From Sphingomonas sp. PAMC26645 (GTDB lineage Bacteria > Pseudomonadota > Alphaproteobacteria > Sphingomonadales > Sphingomonadaceae), in assembly GCF_004795835.1 (NCBI RefSeq), contig NZ_CP039249.1, forward strand, positions 2,207,001-2,271,000: a stretch of 64,000 nt of DNA, read 5' to 3'. The translations under genes and the position numbers were made by a program. Shown in pieces: positions 45,913-55,600 of the stretch. Within the stretch, counting starts at the first letter, position 1. Each line of letters starts with the position of its first letter. A model generated the notes under the pieces. The model searched no databases and was not told the origin of the DNA. It saw nothing but the letters and a program-made list of their open reading frames with translations.

Positions 45913-46202
45913 TTCGGATCGTGCTGCTGATTGGTTGCCAGTGGCTCACCGGCGTCTGCGACTGCCTCCGCCTTCCGATCACTCAAAAAGTCGTCTGTCG
46001 TGCGAGCGTGCTTGGCATGCTCCCGATACAGGGCTTGAGCACGTGAGACGCCATGGCCGATCGGAGACAGCCGAACCTGATCGTCGTCAATCGTCAGTAT
46101 GACCTTAGTCTCGCCATGTAGCCCCATGGCTTTACGAACCGAGACCGGTAAGATCATGCGGCCGTTGCCGGCTACCCTAACATCTATGGATTGTGTAGTC
46201 AC
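45909..46202 (-). CDS. vapB: AbrB/SpoVT-type antitoxin of the VapBC pair
   Basis: Antitoxin of 97 residues that would bind the PIN toxin and the operon's promoter. The GTG start follows GGAG by 9 bases; the in-frame sequence before it does not look like protein. An AbrB swapped-hairpin domain is at about 5-50 (DVRVAGNGRMILPVSVRKAMGLHGETKVILTIDDDQVRLSP); the C-terminal tail (HAKHARTTDDFLSDRKAEA) is the likely toxin-binding part. It is followed without gap by the toxin gene. Confidence 0.85.
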   Translation of the reverse strand: MTTQSIDVRVAGNGRMILPVSVRKAMGLHGETKVILTIDDDQVRLSPIGHGVSRAQALYREHAKHARTTDDFLSDRKAEAVADAGEPLATNQQHDPK

Positions 46203-46507
46203 CGGCCCGTTCTCCAAGCTATGCCAGGAATAGGCTAGTGCCATATTGATCGGCATGTCACAAGGCCGCCATATGCCGTTACTATGAAGATGCATAGCGG
46301 CAATCGTCAATATGGGTATACCGTGAATGAACACGTTTGATTGAACACTTTCGTGTAAAATCAGGGTCCGTTGCAGGGATATTGAACGCTTCGTGCGACG
46401 GGTCTAGAACCTGATCGGACAGATGGAAGCCGAGGCTTAGGTAGCGTTGCTCAGGTCATCGTCACAGACTTACGATGGTGCCGCCGAGTAGCCGAAATCG
46501 AGTTCTA

Positions 46508-46535
46508 CAGCGGTCAAATCCTGTCCCCGCAACCA
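46508..46535 (+). repeat. 3' end of an initiator-tRNA-like sequence, probable attachment site
   Basis: The bases GGTCAAATCCTGTCCCCGC followed by AACCA match the T-arm, acceptor strand and CCA tail that I recall for bacterial tRNA-fMet, whereas no anticodon arm can be found upstream. Integrases of the tyrosine family typically leave such a 3' tRNA piece at one end of the element. The intact tRNA gene should lie outside this window. Confidence 0.6.
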
Positions 46536-46542
46536 TCTCTAT

Positions 46543-46579
46543 AACGACAACGCCGCCCTCACGGGCGGCGTCGTCGTTT
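46543..46579 (+). terminator. Rho-independent terminator after the tRNA fragment
   Basis: A long GC-rich hairpin, AACGACaACGCCGCCC then loop TCAC then GGGCGGCGTcGTCGTT, followed by TTTG. It is typical of a tRNA gene terminator and confirms that the piece before it is a tRNA gene end. Confidence 0.75.
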
Positions 46580-47038
46580 GTACCGAGCTATGCGTTCGAG
46601 TTGCTTCGCGTCCGAGATGGCGGCGATTCAATAATCTCTGCTGAAAGATCTACTTTCTTTTACCACATGGATTTGCAGAGCATCACGAACAACTTCGCTT
46701 GCACTATTGTAATGTCCCAACGCCACCTGACTACGCACGTAGTTACATATTGTCTGCATTAAAGACAAATGCCGAGAATGAACTGCAGCCATATCGTAGA
46801 TTTAGCTGCTTGGGCGAGGGGTGTCACCCGAAATCGGGCAGTAGGCTGAGCCGTTCTCCCGACAATTGCGGCCAGACCTTCAGTCCATGATGCGTCGCCA
46901 GATAAGCCTGCGCCACGAATCTTCGCGTCCAGTGGGAAGCAACTCTAACCGAACCACCGCCGCAAATATGAATGAATGGCCGAAGTTGAAGAGCCGGGAA
47001 GAGTTCGCGAGTGTCCACTTGTGGGTTTAATGATTGGG

Positions 47039-47392
47039 TCAGACCTCCGTCCGCTTTGCCAATTCCAATGCGTCTTCGACATCAACGCCAAGGTAGAGGA
47101 CCGTGCTCTCAATCTTTGCATGACCGAGCAGGATCCGCACCGCGCGTATTTTTCCCGTCGCTTTGTAGATGATCGATGCTTTAGTGCGTCGCAGCGAGTG
47201 AGTGCCATAATCCTCAGCTTGAGGCCAATGCCGGTGATTTACTCGCGAACGAGGCGGGTATACTGCCTCGTGCTCATGTGCTTCATATAATCTTTTGCGG
47301 CTCGGGAAGACGAAGTCGTTCAAAGTGCCGCCGCGACGCTCAAGCCATGCAACCAACGGCTTGCGGGCCGGTTCGACGATTTCGAACTGCAC
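47039..47392 (-). pseudogene. Tyrosine recombinase (integrase), C-terminal remnant
   Basis: The 117 residues keep the end of the catalytic domain: THSLRRTKASIIYKATG (with the R of HxxR), IRAVRILLGHAKIESTVLYLGVDVEDALELAKRTEV, where the final Tyr nucleophile is in TVLYLG. The N-terminal half is missing. Upstream in the same frame a related sequence (IRDRTAVVQ) continues after one in-frame TAA, so a nonsense change has already removed the start. It lies 500 bases from the tRNA fragment and probably once integrated the element there. Confidence 0.8.
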
Positions 47393-47814
47393 GGGGCATT
47401 TGGTTTTTTACTGCACTACAGCCGTGCGATCCCGGATCCGGGCTTGCTATCGATCGTAAAGTCGAAAGGAGCTTGGTCCCGGAGACGCCGGTGCTGGTCC
47501 AGCCAAAATCGAATGGCTCAAACTTGCTGAGGTTTGAGGGCGCGCTTTGCGCCTCTCACTCCACCCTCATTCCAGGGGCGGAGTTCATGAAGGCTAGATT
47601 TTACTGTGCGTGCCCCATCGCATATTTCCAAAGTGTCGAGTTACCACTGCTAGTACCCTCAGGAAGGTAAATTACTCGTTTTCATTTATGGTTGGCGCCG
47701 ATCCCGGTGAACAAGCGGCAGAGTTGCGCCAGTTGTCGTGCTGTGGCGGTACCCTTTAGTTCGACTGATATATCGGCTCGTCTCGCTCGCTGCCGTAAAT
47801 TGACCGCTGGAGGA
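47393..47814. other. Spacer between integrase remnant and cellulose genes
   Basis: A 422-base stretch with remnants of integrase-like sequence at the left and nothing else I can support. It marks the change from mobile to stable chromosomal genes. Confidence 0.4.
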
Positions 47815-48876
47815 TCAGGGGAAGGCCGCAGCGAGACATTGCAGCGCGGCCGCGTAATAGTCGGTGGCGAGCGTATCGGGGGCGTGCGCGCAGAGTGTGC
47901 GGCTCACCACCGCGCGACCGCCGGCGGACAGGGGGTATTCGGCGACCTGCCCCGATACCACGTCTGTCCAGGCAGGGATGCGGTCCGCGGGCATCGATCG
48001 CCACCAAGTCCGGATCGGCTCGACCAGCGCGCTGCGGCCAGACACGCTGGCGAACAGCGGGACGCGGATGGCGTCGAAGCCGAACCTTGGCGGCTTGTCT
48101 GCGGCGGGTGCGACCGCGCCGGTATTCGAGACGTCGATCCAGTCGGTCGGCAGGCGGTGTGCGCCGAACCGGGCCGCGGCGATCAGAGCCTCGCCGTCGG
48201 TGATGACCCGTCGCCACACCGCCGCGTTGCCGGTCTTCGCAAACAGGTCCAGCGCGGGCCAGACGTAATAACAGGGGTTTATCGTCGTTCTTGCCGCGGT
48301 CGAGAACCCGTCCAGCCCCGGCAACAACAGCATCCGCCCGCCGACCGTCTTGACCAGCCGCGTGGCGATCGCATCGACGATCGCCCGCGACCGCGCCGCA
48401 TACCGGGGCTCGCGCCACCGGTTCGCCGCCTTGGCCAGCGCGTAGGCGATGAGCAGGTCGCCATCGGTCGCGTTGTTGCGATCGGCGGTCGGATTGGCGG
48501 CGCGTGGATCGTAGCGCCAGACGTAGAGTGCGACGTCCGGCCGGGCGAGTTTGGCTTCGGTCCAGCCGAGGATCTTGTCGAATGCCGCTCGATCACCCGC
48601 CGCCTGGGACAGCAGCAGACCATAGCTCTGGCCTTCACTGTGGCTGACGCCGCCATTGCCGTTGTCGACGATCCGGCCATCGTCGGCCATGAACCGCCGT
48701 TTGAAGCCTGCCCAGTTCACGCCGTTTGCCGTGCCGGTCGCTGGCAGGGCCGGGGGCTCGATTGCTGCGCTGTTTTCGGTGGCGAGTGCCCTGTCGTCCG
48801 GTGCCCGTGCCTTGCTGCATCCGGCGATGGCCAGACCGGCCATTCCCGCCATGACGTGTCGACGATCAACGTCCAT
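47815..48876 (-). CDS. bcsZ: GH8 endoglucanase of the cellulose synthase cluster
   Basis: Periplasmic beta-1,4-glucanase that trims nascent cellulose, 353 residues. A lipobox (LAIAGC) and short hydrophobic segment at about 9-20 indicate a lipoprotein-like signal. GH8 features are WAGFKRRFMADDGRIVDNGNGGVSHSEGQSYGLLLS (catalytic Glu in SEGQSYG), WRYDPR, NNATDGDLLIAYAL (catalytic Asp), PCYYVWPAL and LPTDWIDVSNTG. The start overlaps the end of bcsD by about 10 bases. It is the last gene of the operon. Confidence 0.92.
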   Translation of the reverse strand: MDVDRRHVMAGMAGLAIAGCSKARAPDDRALATENSAAIEPPALPATGTANGVNWAGFKRRFMADDGRIVDNGNGGVSHSEGQSYGLLLSQAAGDRAAFDKILGWTEAKLARPDVALYVWRYDPRAANPTADRNNATDGDLLIAYALAKAANRWREPRYAARSRAIVDAIATRLVKTVGGRMLLLPGLDGFSTAARTTINPCYYVWPALDLFAKTGNAAVWRRVITDGEALIAAARFGAHRLPTDWIDVSNTGAVAPAADKPPRFGFDAIRVPLFASVSGRSALVEPIRTWWRSMPADRIPAWTDVVSGQVAEYPLSAGGRAVVSRTLCAHAPDTLATDYYAAALQCLAAAFP

Positions 48877-49321
48877 GCTTCAGTCGTGCCTCCGTATCGC
48901 TCCACCACAGGGTGCGTGTCGTCAAATTGGCGCCGCTGCCCAGCGTATGCAACCACGCGTCATACGCCCCCTCCAGCAATGGTCGCAGCGTCTGTTCGGT
49001 TGCACCGCCGAGGATCGGCGCCAGCCGACGGGCAAAGCCGGTATGCGTGATCAGCAGGCCGTCCTCGGCCAGTTCGAACCGCACTTCGCCGCAGTCATGC
49101 TCGCGCCACAACCGGTTGATCGAAGTGGCGAGCGCAGCGATATCCTGCGCGTCGCCGACCGGATGCGCGCCTGCGATCCGTGCGCCGACCGCGCGAAAGA
49201 ACGCGCGGCGCTGCGCGGTGGTGGCGCCCCCCCCGACTTCGGCAACGATGCTTCCCAGCAACAAGGAGGCGGCAGTGGTCTCGGTCGCATTGTCGGTGGA
49301 CCATTCACTCATCGCGTTCAT
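48866..49321 (-). CDS. bcsD: Cellulose synthase subunit D
   Basis: Periplasmic subunit that organises cellulose fibrils, 151 residues. It shows the family's alpha/beta pattern (LLLGSIVAEVGGGATTAQRRAFFRAVGARIA; TGFARRLAPILGGATEQTLRPLLEGAYDAWLHTLGSG). The ATG overlaps the bcsC stop (ATGA). No obvious signal peptide is seen, in agreement with other BcsD proteins. Confidence 0.88.
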   Translation of the reverse strand: MNAMSEWSTDNATETTAASLLLGSIVAEVGGGATTAQRRAFFRAVGARIAGAHPVGDAQDIAALATSINRLWREHDCGEVRFELAEDGLLITHTGFARRLAPILGGATEQTLRPLLEGAYDAWLHTLGSGANLTTRTLWWSDTEARLKHGR

Positions 49322-52300
49322 TTGGCTCCCCCCAGGGACTGGCGCAATTCGAAAGTCGATCGGTAGTCGTCATAGGTCCCGAACGTGTTGGCGCTGGCCG
49401 AAGCACCTATCCGGGTGTTCGGGTTCAGGCGATAGAACAACGATCCGTTCGCCGAAAAGGCGAAACCGGTGTTGCTCAGGCTGTCGTAATAGGACCGGAC
49501 GTCGGTGTTCCGCGCCTTCAGCGCATCGAGTTCGGCCTGCGCGTTCGGGTCGGTCGGATAGATCGGCGCACGATCCTGTTCGAAGCTCTGATAGCCCGGT
49601 GCGACGCCCAGGCGCCCCTCCCACCGTGTCGAATTATACGCGTAGCGGATCGGTAGGCTCATGCTGAGGAAGCTCTGCGGGCTGAAATAGCCGCCATGCC
49701 CGTAGGTGAAGTAGTTCTGGTTGTTGTCGAACGCCTGCCAGTTGAGGTTGAGGCCGCCGGTCAGCGTCGAATGCCCGTCACGGTAGAGCGGCAGATAGCC
49801 ACCCGCGTTCGCCTGGTACCCACGGTTCTGGCGGACGTTCTCGCCGGTGTAGCGGTAGCCGGAGACATCGGCATAGACGCCTGTCCCCTCGTCGTCCCAC
49901 GACAGCGACGCGCCGCCGCCGGTCCGCATGACCTGGCCCCAGCGTTCACCCGTGACGGGATCGCGCGTGCCGGCATAGGACACGACGCTGTCCGTCACCG
50001 GCTCGCGCTTGACCCAGCCCTGCGCCGACACCGTACGCGAGATCTTGGGTTTCCCGGTGAAGCCCCACGTCACTTCGGTATTATCGAACCCGATCGGCGT
50101 CGATCCGACCTCGATCCGGACGCCGGGGCTGTCGTAGGATGCCGCGACCGCGACGCCGGACGCGTGTTGCGTATCCGCCTGCGTCAGCACGGAGGGCAGA
50201 GCGTTGACGATGCCTTGCGCCTCCGGCGTGGCGTTGCGGCCGAACCGAGCGAGCGCGGAGCCGGTCGGGCGTCCGGAGTCGATCACGACCGGTGTTGCCG
50301 AGACGGAAACGCGACCGCCGGCGACACCGGTAGAGAGCGTCGCGGTACCCGACAGTTCGCGCAGTTCGCTCAGGCCGGTCTCGCCGGAGCGTTCGCGAAA
50401 ACCGAGCTTCATTTCCGCACGGGGGCCGGTGTCGTCGCTCAGGCGAGCGATATCGTCGCGTAGACGGATGAGCGTGACGTCGCCGCCCGCAACGCCGGCC
50501 TGGGGTACGGCGCCGTTCGAGGATGCGTAGCCGCCCGATGCGAAGCCTGTTGGTACCGGAACGCCGGGTGAGCCTGCGCCGTATCCAGGTGCCACGGTGA
50601 AAGCCATCGGCGTCGAAGACCGTCCTGCGGACGAAGCTTGGATCGGTCCTGCGCTGAGGGCGAACGGGTTTGCAGCGACGACGGGCGTCTGTTCCGCCTG
50701 TCGAAAGGGATTGCCCGAGCCCATGCCCGCGGCGAACGGATTGGCACCGCTCAGCGTGGCGCCGGTGCCGGAGCGCACGGCATAGGCCGTTTCGGCGCGA
50801 CGCAGATAGCGTTTCGCCGCGCCGCGGTCGCCGCGGGCCTGCTCCATCTGGCCGGCAGCGGCGTAGATTTCGTAATCGTCGGGATAAGCAGCCAGCGCGC
50901 GGTCGACGGTGGCGGTGGCGACGTCGTGGTTGCCGCCGGCCCCTGCGCTGCCGATCAAGCCGATCAGCGCGCCCTTGTCCCGTGGATTTGCGGCGAGCAC
51001 CATCTGATACGTCTGTGCGGCCTGCGACGGCATGTTGCCCGACTGGTACAGCCGACCGAGCGCACCCAGCACGTCGGCATTGCCTGGCGACGCGGCCCAT
51101 GCCTGTTGCAGCAGGTCGAAGGCCTGCGCGTTCTGGCCTGCCAGCCGCATCCGGTCCGCTTGCGACGACGCGGCAATCCCTTCGAGCCTTGCGATTGCTG
51201 GCGCTGCGGAAGCAGACCCGGCCGATGCCGTCCGCGCGCGATCGATGGCGCTGGCGACCGCGGCATCCTGTCCGGTCCGTGCCAGCACGCGGACGATCGG
51301 CTCATAGTCCGCCGCGGTCGCCGGGCTTGCGGCCAACGCACGCTCGGCAAGCGGGACGGCGCCGGCCTGATCGCCCAGATCGTTCAGACCGCCGGCGATC
51401 GCCGCGAGCGACGCTGCGCTGAGCGTTGGAGTCATGCCGATCTGGCGCAAGGTTGCGATCGCCTCCCCGCCACGGCCCTGTGCCGCGATCGCCTTGGCAC
51501 GCGCGACGGCGGCATCGACGGCGATCTGTGCCTCGAACCGGCGGATCGCGGGTGTCTTCTGCGCTTCGGTCAGTCGCGACAGCAACGACGTCGCCTGCGC
51601 CTGCCGGCCGCGCTCGTTGTGGAGCATCGCCGCAGCGTACAGTGCGTCGGCGGTACCGATCGTCTGGATCGACTGGATCAGCGCCTCGGCCTCAGGCGCG
51701 CGGCCCTGCCCGATCATATACCGCGCGTATTCGTAACGGATCCACGGGTCCGCCGGATCGAGCATCAGCCCGCGCTGGAAGAGCGCGTCGGCTTTTGCCG
51801 GATCGCCGTGCGTGGCGGCCTGCAACGCATCGTTGCGCACCACGCGGCTTTCGAGTTGCGCCGCGCTGCCGCCGGCGGATCCCGCCTGGCGTGCCAGATC
51901 GGCAGAGTCCGCATAGCGCCCCTGGCGTTCGTAGATGTCGGCGAGCAACGCCAGTGCGGGGCCGCGATCCTTGACGCCGGTGCGCGCGAGCGCTTCGGCT
52001 TGGGTCTGTGCGCCGACGACATCGCCTGCCGCGAGCCGCGCGCGGGCGTCGTCGAGCCCGGCGTAGAATTTCGCGGATGCCAAGGCTTCAGACCAGCGCG
52101 CCCGGTTGCCACGCTCCGAAGCGCGCGACAGGAGTTCCGCGGACTCGGCGAAGCGCGACTGTCGCAACCGGACGATACCGAGGCCACCTGCCGCATCCGC
52201 ATCGTTGCGGTTGTTGGCCAGCGCTGCCTCGAACTGGCGTTGCGCCTGGGCGAGATCGCCCTGTTCGAGCGAGCGGAAGCCTGCTGCGCGCGAATCGCCG

Positions 52301-52680
52301 CCGCGGTCGGATGGCGTCGGTGCTGCTCTGCGTGCGGGGGCTGGAGTTGGCATCGTCCGCGATGCGGTGGCCGGCGGGGGTGCGGGACCGGTCATGCTCG
52401 CCGGAGCAGCCTGCGCGGGCGCCCTGCTCGGTCGTGCGGCGGGTGCCGCAGCCGGGGCGTTCGACGCTGACAAGGCGCGACGGGCTTCGGCGTTCGAAGG
52501 ATCGATCGCGAGCGCTCGGCGGTAGGCGGTCCGCGCGAGGTCGGCCCGACCACGTGACTGCCAATACCGCCCTTGCTGGACGAGCGCGCCGACCCCGGCA
52601 ACCTGTGCCACCGCGGGCTGGACGAGGAGCGGGGACGCGATCCCCGCGGTCAGCAGCGCAAGCGTGGTGAAGCGGATCAT
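49318..52680 (-). CDS. bcsC: Cellulose synthase outer membrane channel
   Basis: Exports cellulose across the periplasm and outer membrane; 1120 residues. The start MIRFTTLALLTAGIASP gives a signal peptide ending at AVAQ (about residue 26) and overlaps the bcsAB stop (ATGA). A TPR superhelix follows to about residue 690 (repeats such as GRYWQSRGRADLARTAYRRALAIDPSNAEARRAL and LGALGRLYQSGNMPSQAAQTYQMVLAANP). The last 350 residues are a beta-barrel ending with LRQSLGGAK. The linker at about 95-150 is rich in Pro and Ala. Size is normal for BcsC. Confidence 0.93.
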   Translation of the reverse strand: MIRFTTLALLTAGIASPLLVQPAVAQVAGVGALVQQGRYWQSRGRADLARTAYRRALAIDPSNAEARRALSASNAPAAAPAARPSRAPAQAAPASMTGPAPPPATASRTMPTPAPARRAAPTPSDRGGDSRAAGFRSLEQGDLAQAQRQFEAALANNRNDADAAGGLGIVRLRQSRFAESAELLSRASERGNRARWSEALASAKFYAGLDDARARLAAGDVVGAQTQAEALARTGVKDRGPALALLADIYERQGRYADSADLARQAGSAGGSAAQLESRVVRNDALQAATHGDPAKADALFQRGLMLDPADPWIRYEYARYMIGQGRAPEAEALIQSIQTIGTADALYAAAMLHNERGRQAQATSLLSRLTEAQKTPAIRRFEAQIAVDAAVARAKAIAAQGRGGEAIATLRQIGMTPTLSAASLAAIAGGLNDLGDQAGAVPLAERALAASPATAADYEPIVRVLARTGQDAAVASAIDRARTASAGSASAAPAIARLEGIAASSQADRMRLAGQNAQAFDLLQQAWAASPGNADVLGALGRLYQSGNMPSQAAQTYQMVLAANPRDKGALIGLIGSAGAGGNHDVATATVDRALAAYPDDYEIYAAAGQMEQARGDRGAAKRYLRRAETAYAVRSGTGATLSGANPFAAGMGSGNPFRQAEQTPVVAANPFALSAGPIQASSAGRSSTPMAFTVAPGYGAGSPGVPVPTGFASGGYASSNGAVPQAGVAGGDVTLIRLRDDIARLSDDTGPRAEMKLGFRERSGETGLSELRELSGTATLSTGVAGGRVSVSATPVVIDSGRPTGSALARFGRNATPEAQGIVNALPSVLTQADTQHASGVAVAASYDSPGVRIEVGSTPIGFDNTEVTWGFTGKPKISRTVSAQGWVKREPVTDSVVSYAGTRDPVTGERWGQVMRTGGGASLSWDDEGTGVYADVSGYRYTGENVRQNRGYQANAGGYLPLYRDGHSTLTGGLNLNWQAFDNNQNYFTYGHGGYFSPQSFLSMSLPIRYAYNSTRWEGRLGVAPGYQSFEQDRAPIYPTDPNAQAELDALKARNTDVRSYYDSLSNTGFAFSANGSLFYRLNPNTRIGASASANTFGTYDDYRSTFELRQSLGGAK

Positions 52681-55600
52681 GCCGCGTCCTCCGACCCGAG
52701 CCGGCGATGCTGCTGGCGCACCAGCAGCAGATACAGCGGCCCTGCCAGCAGCAGCGCGATCAGGAGTCCGCTGAGCGCCATCAGCAACGGCCGCTCGCTG
52801 AACCACCAGCCGATCCGCATCCACACCGGCAGCGATCCCGACCAATAGGTCTGGCCAACCGCGAAGCTGCGCATGCCCTCGCCATTGGTCACCGACAGAT
52901 CGCCCTGGACCTGCGCGTTGATCCGCTGCTCGGCGAGACCCTGCACCAGTTCGGGCAGGTCGGCGGTGTTGGTGCTCATCACCGCCACCACCGTCCGCGC
53001 CGCATCATAAGGCGAGCGGAAGCTGACGAACCCGTCGAAACGTTCGGCCGTGGTCAGGAACGCGTTGGTCTCGCCGACGTCGCTCGCGCCATAGGGCGAG
53101 ATCAGCCCGAAGACGCGTTCGATCGGATTGCGTTCGACCACGCGCAGTCTGCCATTCTCGATCCGCACCGGCGCACCGGCGAACAGCGCGGTCGCGCCGG
53201 CGGTCCGTGGGATACCGATGACCAGCACGTCATGGCCTTCGAGCCGGTCGCCGTCCGAGGCCTGCGTGACGGTCACGCCCGTCGTCGCGGCACCGGTCGA
53301 GTCGCCGAAGCGGCCCATCATCGCCAGGAACGCCTCGACGATACCAAGGTCGGGCGAGGCGGGGACGACAACGACGGTCTCGGCCAAGTCGGGACTGATC
53401 GTGAACGGATAGCCTGCGTTGGCGAAGGTCGCGAGGCTCGGCATCCGCTGCGCATGATAGGCGTGCGTCAGGTCGATCGCGCTGTCCGGGTCGATCGCGA
53501 CATGGACGTTCTCGGGCAGCGTGCCCTCGCACTTCTTCTTGGTGCCGAGGATCAGATTGTAATCGAAGATCAGCTCGTTCTGGCCGAACAGATTATAGTT
53601 CGGCAGTTCGACCTTGGCGCTGTCCTGGCTCGACGATGCGCCGTCCTGACCGCCGATCAGCGCCTTCCACCACGCCGCGCCGGCGAGCGGGAGCGTCCGC
53701 AGATACTGGTTGTTGATCGAGATATCGAGCCGCGAAGCCCGACGGTCGAGCCACGTTGCCGACGGGTAGCGATAGCGCAGGTCGAGCGATGCGCCACCCC
53801 GCGGCCAGAAGAACAAGTCGGGCGCAGTCCGGAACGCCGCGGTGAGCGGGCCCGGTGGCAGACCGACGCCTTGCAGGGCGCGGGGGTCCATGATCTCGCC
53901 CAGTTTGACCGCACGGTCCGAGCGGAGCCAGCGGGGTGCGGCGTAGCGCGCATAGGTCGGGATGCGGACACCGTCGAACGATGCCCCCGCACCGCCGATC
54001 GTGCCGCGCCCGGTCGCGAGCGCTGCGGCGGCAAGCTTCAACTCACGCTCGTCGCGGCCCATGACCAGCAGCAGCTGGCCGAAACCATCGAACGGATTGC
54101 GCATCACCAGCGCCGATGGCCCGGTGATATTGGGCACGTAGCTGCCGACGCGCATGCCGGGACGCAGGAAGACGATCGCATTACCGCGCGGGATGCGGCC
54201 ATAGCTCGGCTTGAACGCGAACCCGCGATAGCTGGCCAGCCGTCCGAACCAGGATGCGACGCTGGCCGCGGCCTCGAGTTCGCCATTCGACGGCGCCGCA
54301 CCGAACACGAACGGCAGGTTGAGCGGCAAATTGTCGGCGCGATCGAAGAACGGCGACGGCAGCCGTGCAAGGTCCGGCCCGAGCGGCAGACGCTGGATCG
54401 TCAGGTCGAGCGCCGAGCGCGTATTGCTGACGTTCGCCCAGAGCGAGCTGTGGAACGGATCCTCGCAATCGCGGGTGTAGTGACCAATCAGGCGCAGGTT
54501 GAGCTGGTTGTCGCCCGGCAGGAACAGCGCGGGATTGACCGCCATCGTGAGTTGCTGACCGCCGGCACCGTCGGGGGTGAGCCGAACCGTACGGACGACC
54601 TCGCCGTTCAGGATCACGACGAACTGGCTCAGATCCGGCAGCAATGCAGGGGACCAGGCGAGCGCGAGCGTCAGGTTGGCTGCCGTGACGACCTCGTTGC
54701 TGCGAAGCCCGAACGGGATCGCGATCTCGCCGCGGGTGCCGGCAAGCCGGATCGCGCTGCGGATACGCAGGTCGCGTAGCGTCAGGCGCTCCTGGCGGAT
54801 ACCGCCCGGTGCTTCGGGTGCGGAAACCGGTACGGTTGTAGCCTGCGCGGCGACCGGCTGCGGCAGGCCTACGCTCATCACCAACGCGGCGGCGGCCAGC
54901 GCTGCGGTTGCGGCCTTCAGCCGGGTGCGCTCGCGGCGGCGTTCGGCACGGTTGAAGCCGAGCAGGCGCTTCAGCGTGACGAGATCGACGACCAGGATGT
55001 CGCGGAGCGATCGAAGCGTCGAGATCGGAGCGCGGGGCGCTTCCGGTTCCCAGGCATCGTTGCGGCCCATGACGGCGCGGACGAGTTGACGTAATTGAAG
55101 CATGTCGAGTTCCAGAAACCGCATGGTGGCCATGTTCTTGTCGACGCGTTGCGTCTGGACGGGGAGCGTGAGAATTTCATCGCCCATCGGGAGTGCGACG
55201 TGGGTGACCTCGCGGTCGGCGAGCGTCACGCCGGGTGGCGCGGTGATCGCAAGCCCGCCCATCGACAGGTCGATCGTCTCCGCATCGACGACGTGGCCGT
55301 CGGCGAAATAGAGCGTCGCCGGCAACTGGACGGGGATGCGGATATATTCGCGGACCTGCCGCGTCTCGCGCGCGACCGATACGGCAGCGAGCAGGATGAC
55401 GAGGCTGAAGACCGCCCACACCGTGTTCAGCACCAGCGTATCGCCCTGGATGTTGAACAGATGCGCGAAGAAGAAATATTTGACGCACCCGAAGGCGATC
55501 CCGAACAGTACCAGGCCGATGCAGATGAGATGCGGGCGCGCTGTCGCGGTGTCGAAATGCGTCTTGTCGAGCAGCGAGCCCTTGTCGGTGACGTTGAACT

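Larger units (their letters stand above)
46203..47038. other. Intergenic boundary region
   Basis: An 836-base region of lower GC than its surroundings, from the antitoxin to the integrase remnant. It contains the tRNA 3' fragment and terminator listed separately; no other gene is supportable. Short frames here lack ribosome sites and cross the tRNA fragment. Confidence 0.55.

Noticed and set aside
46475..46762. A 95-codon plus-strand frame in the boundary region.
   Set aside because: It runs through the tRNA fragment and the terminator hairpin, so it is not a credible gene.
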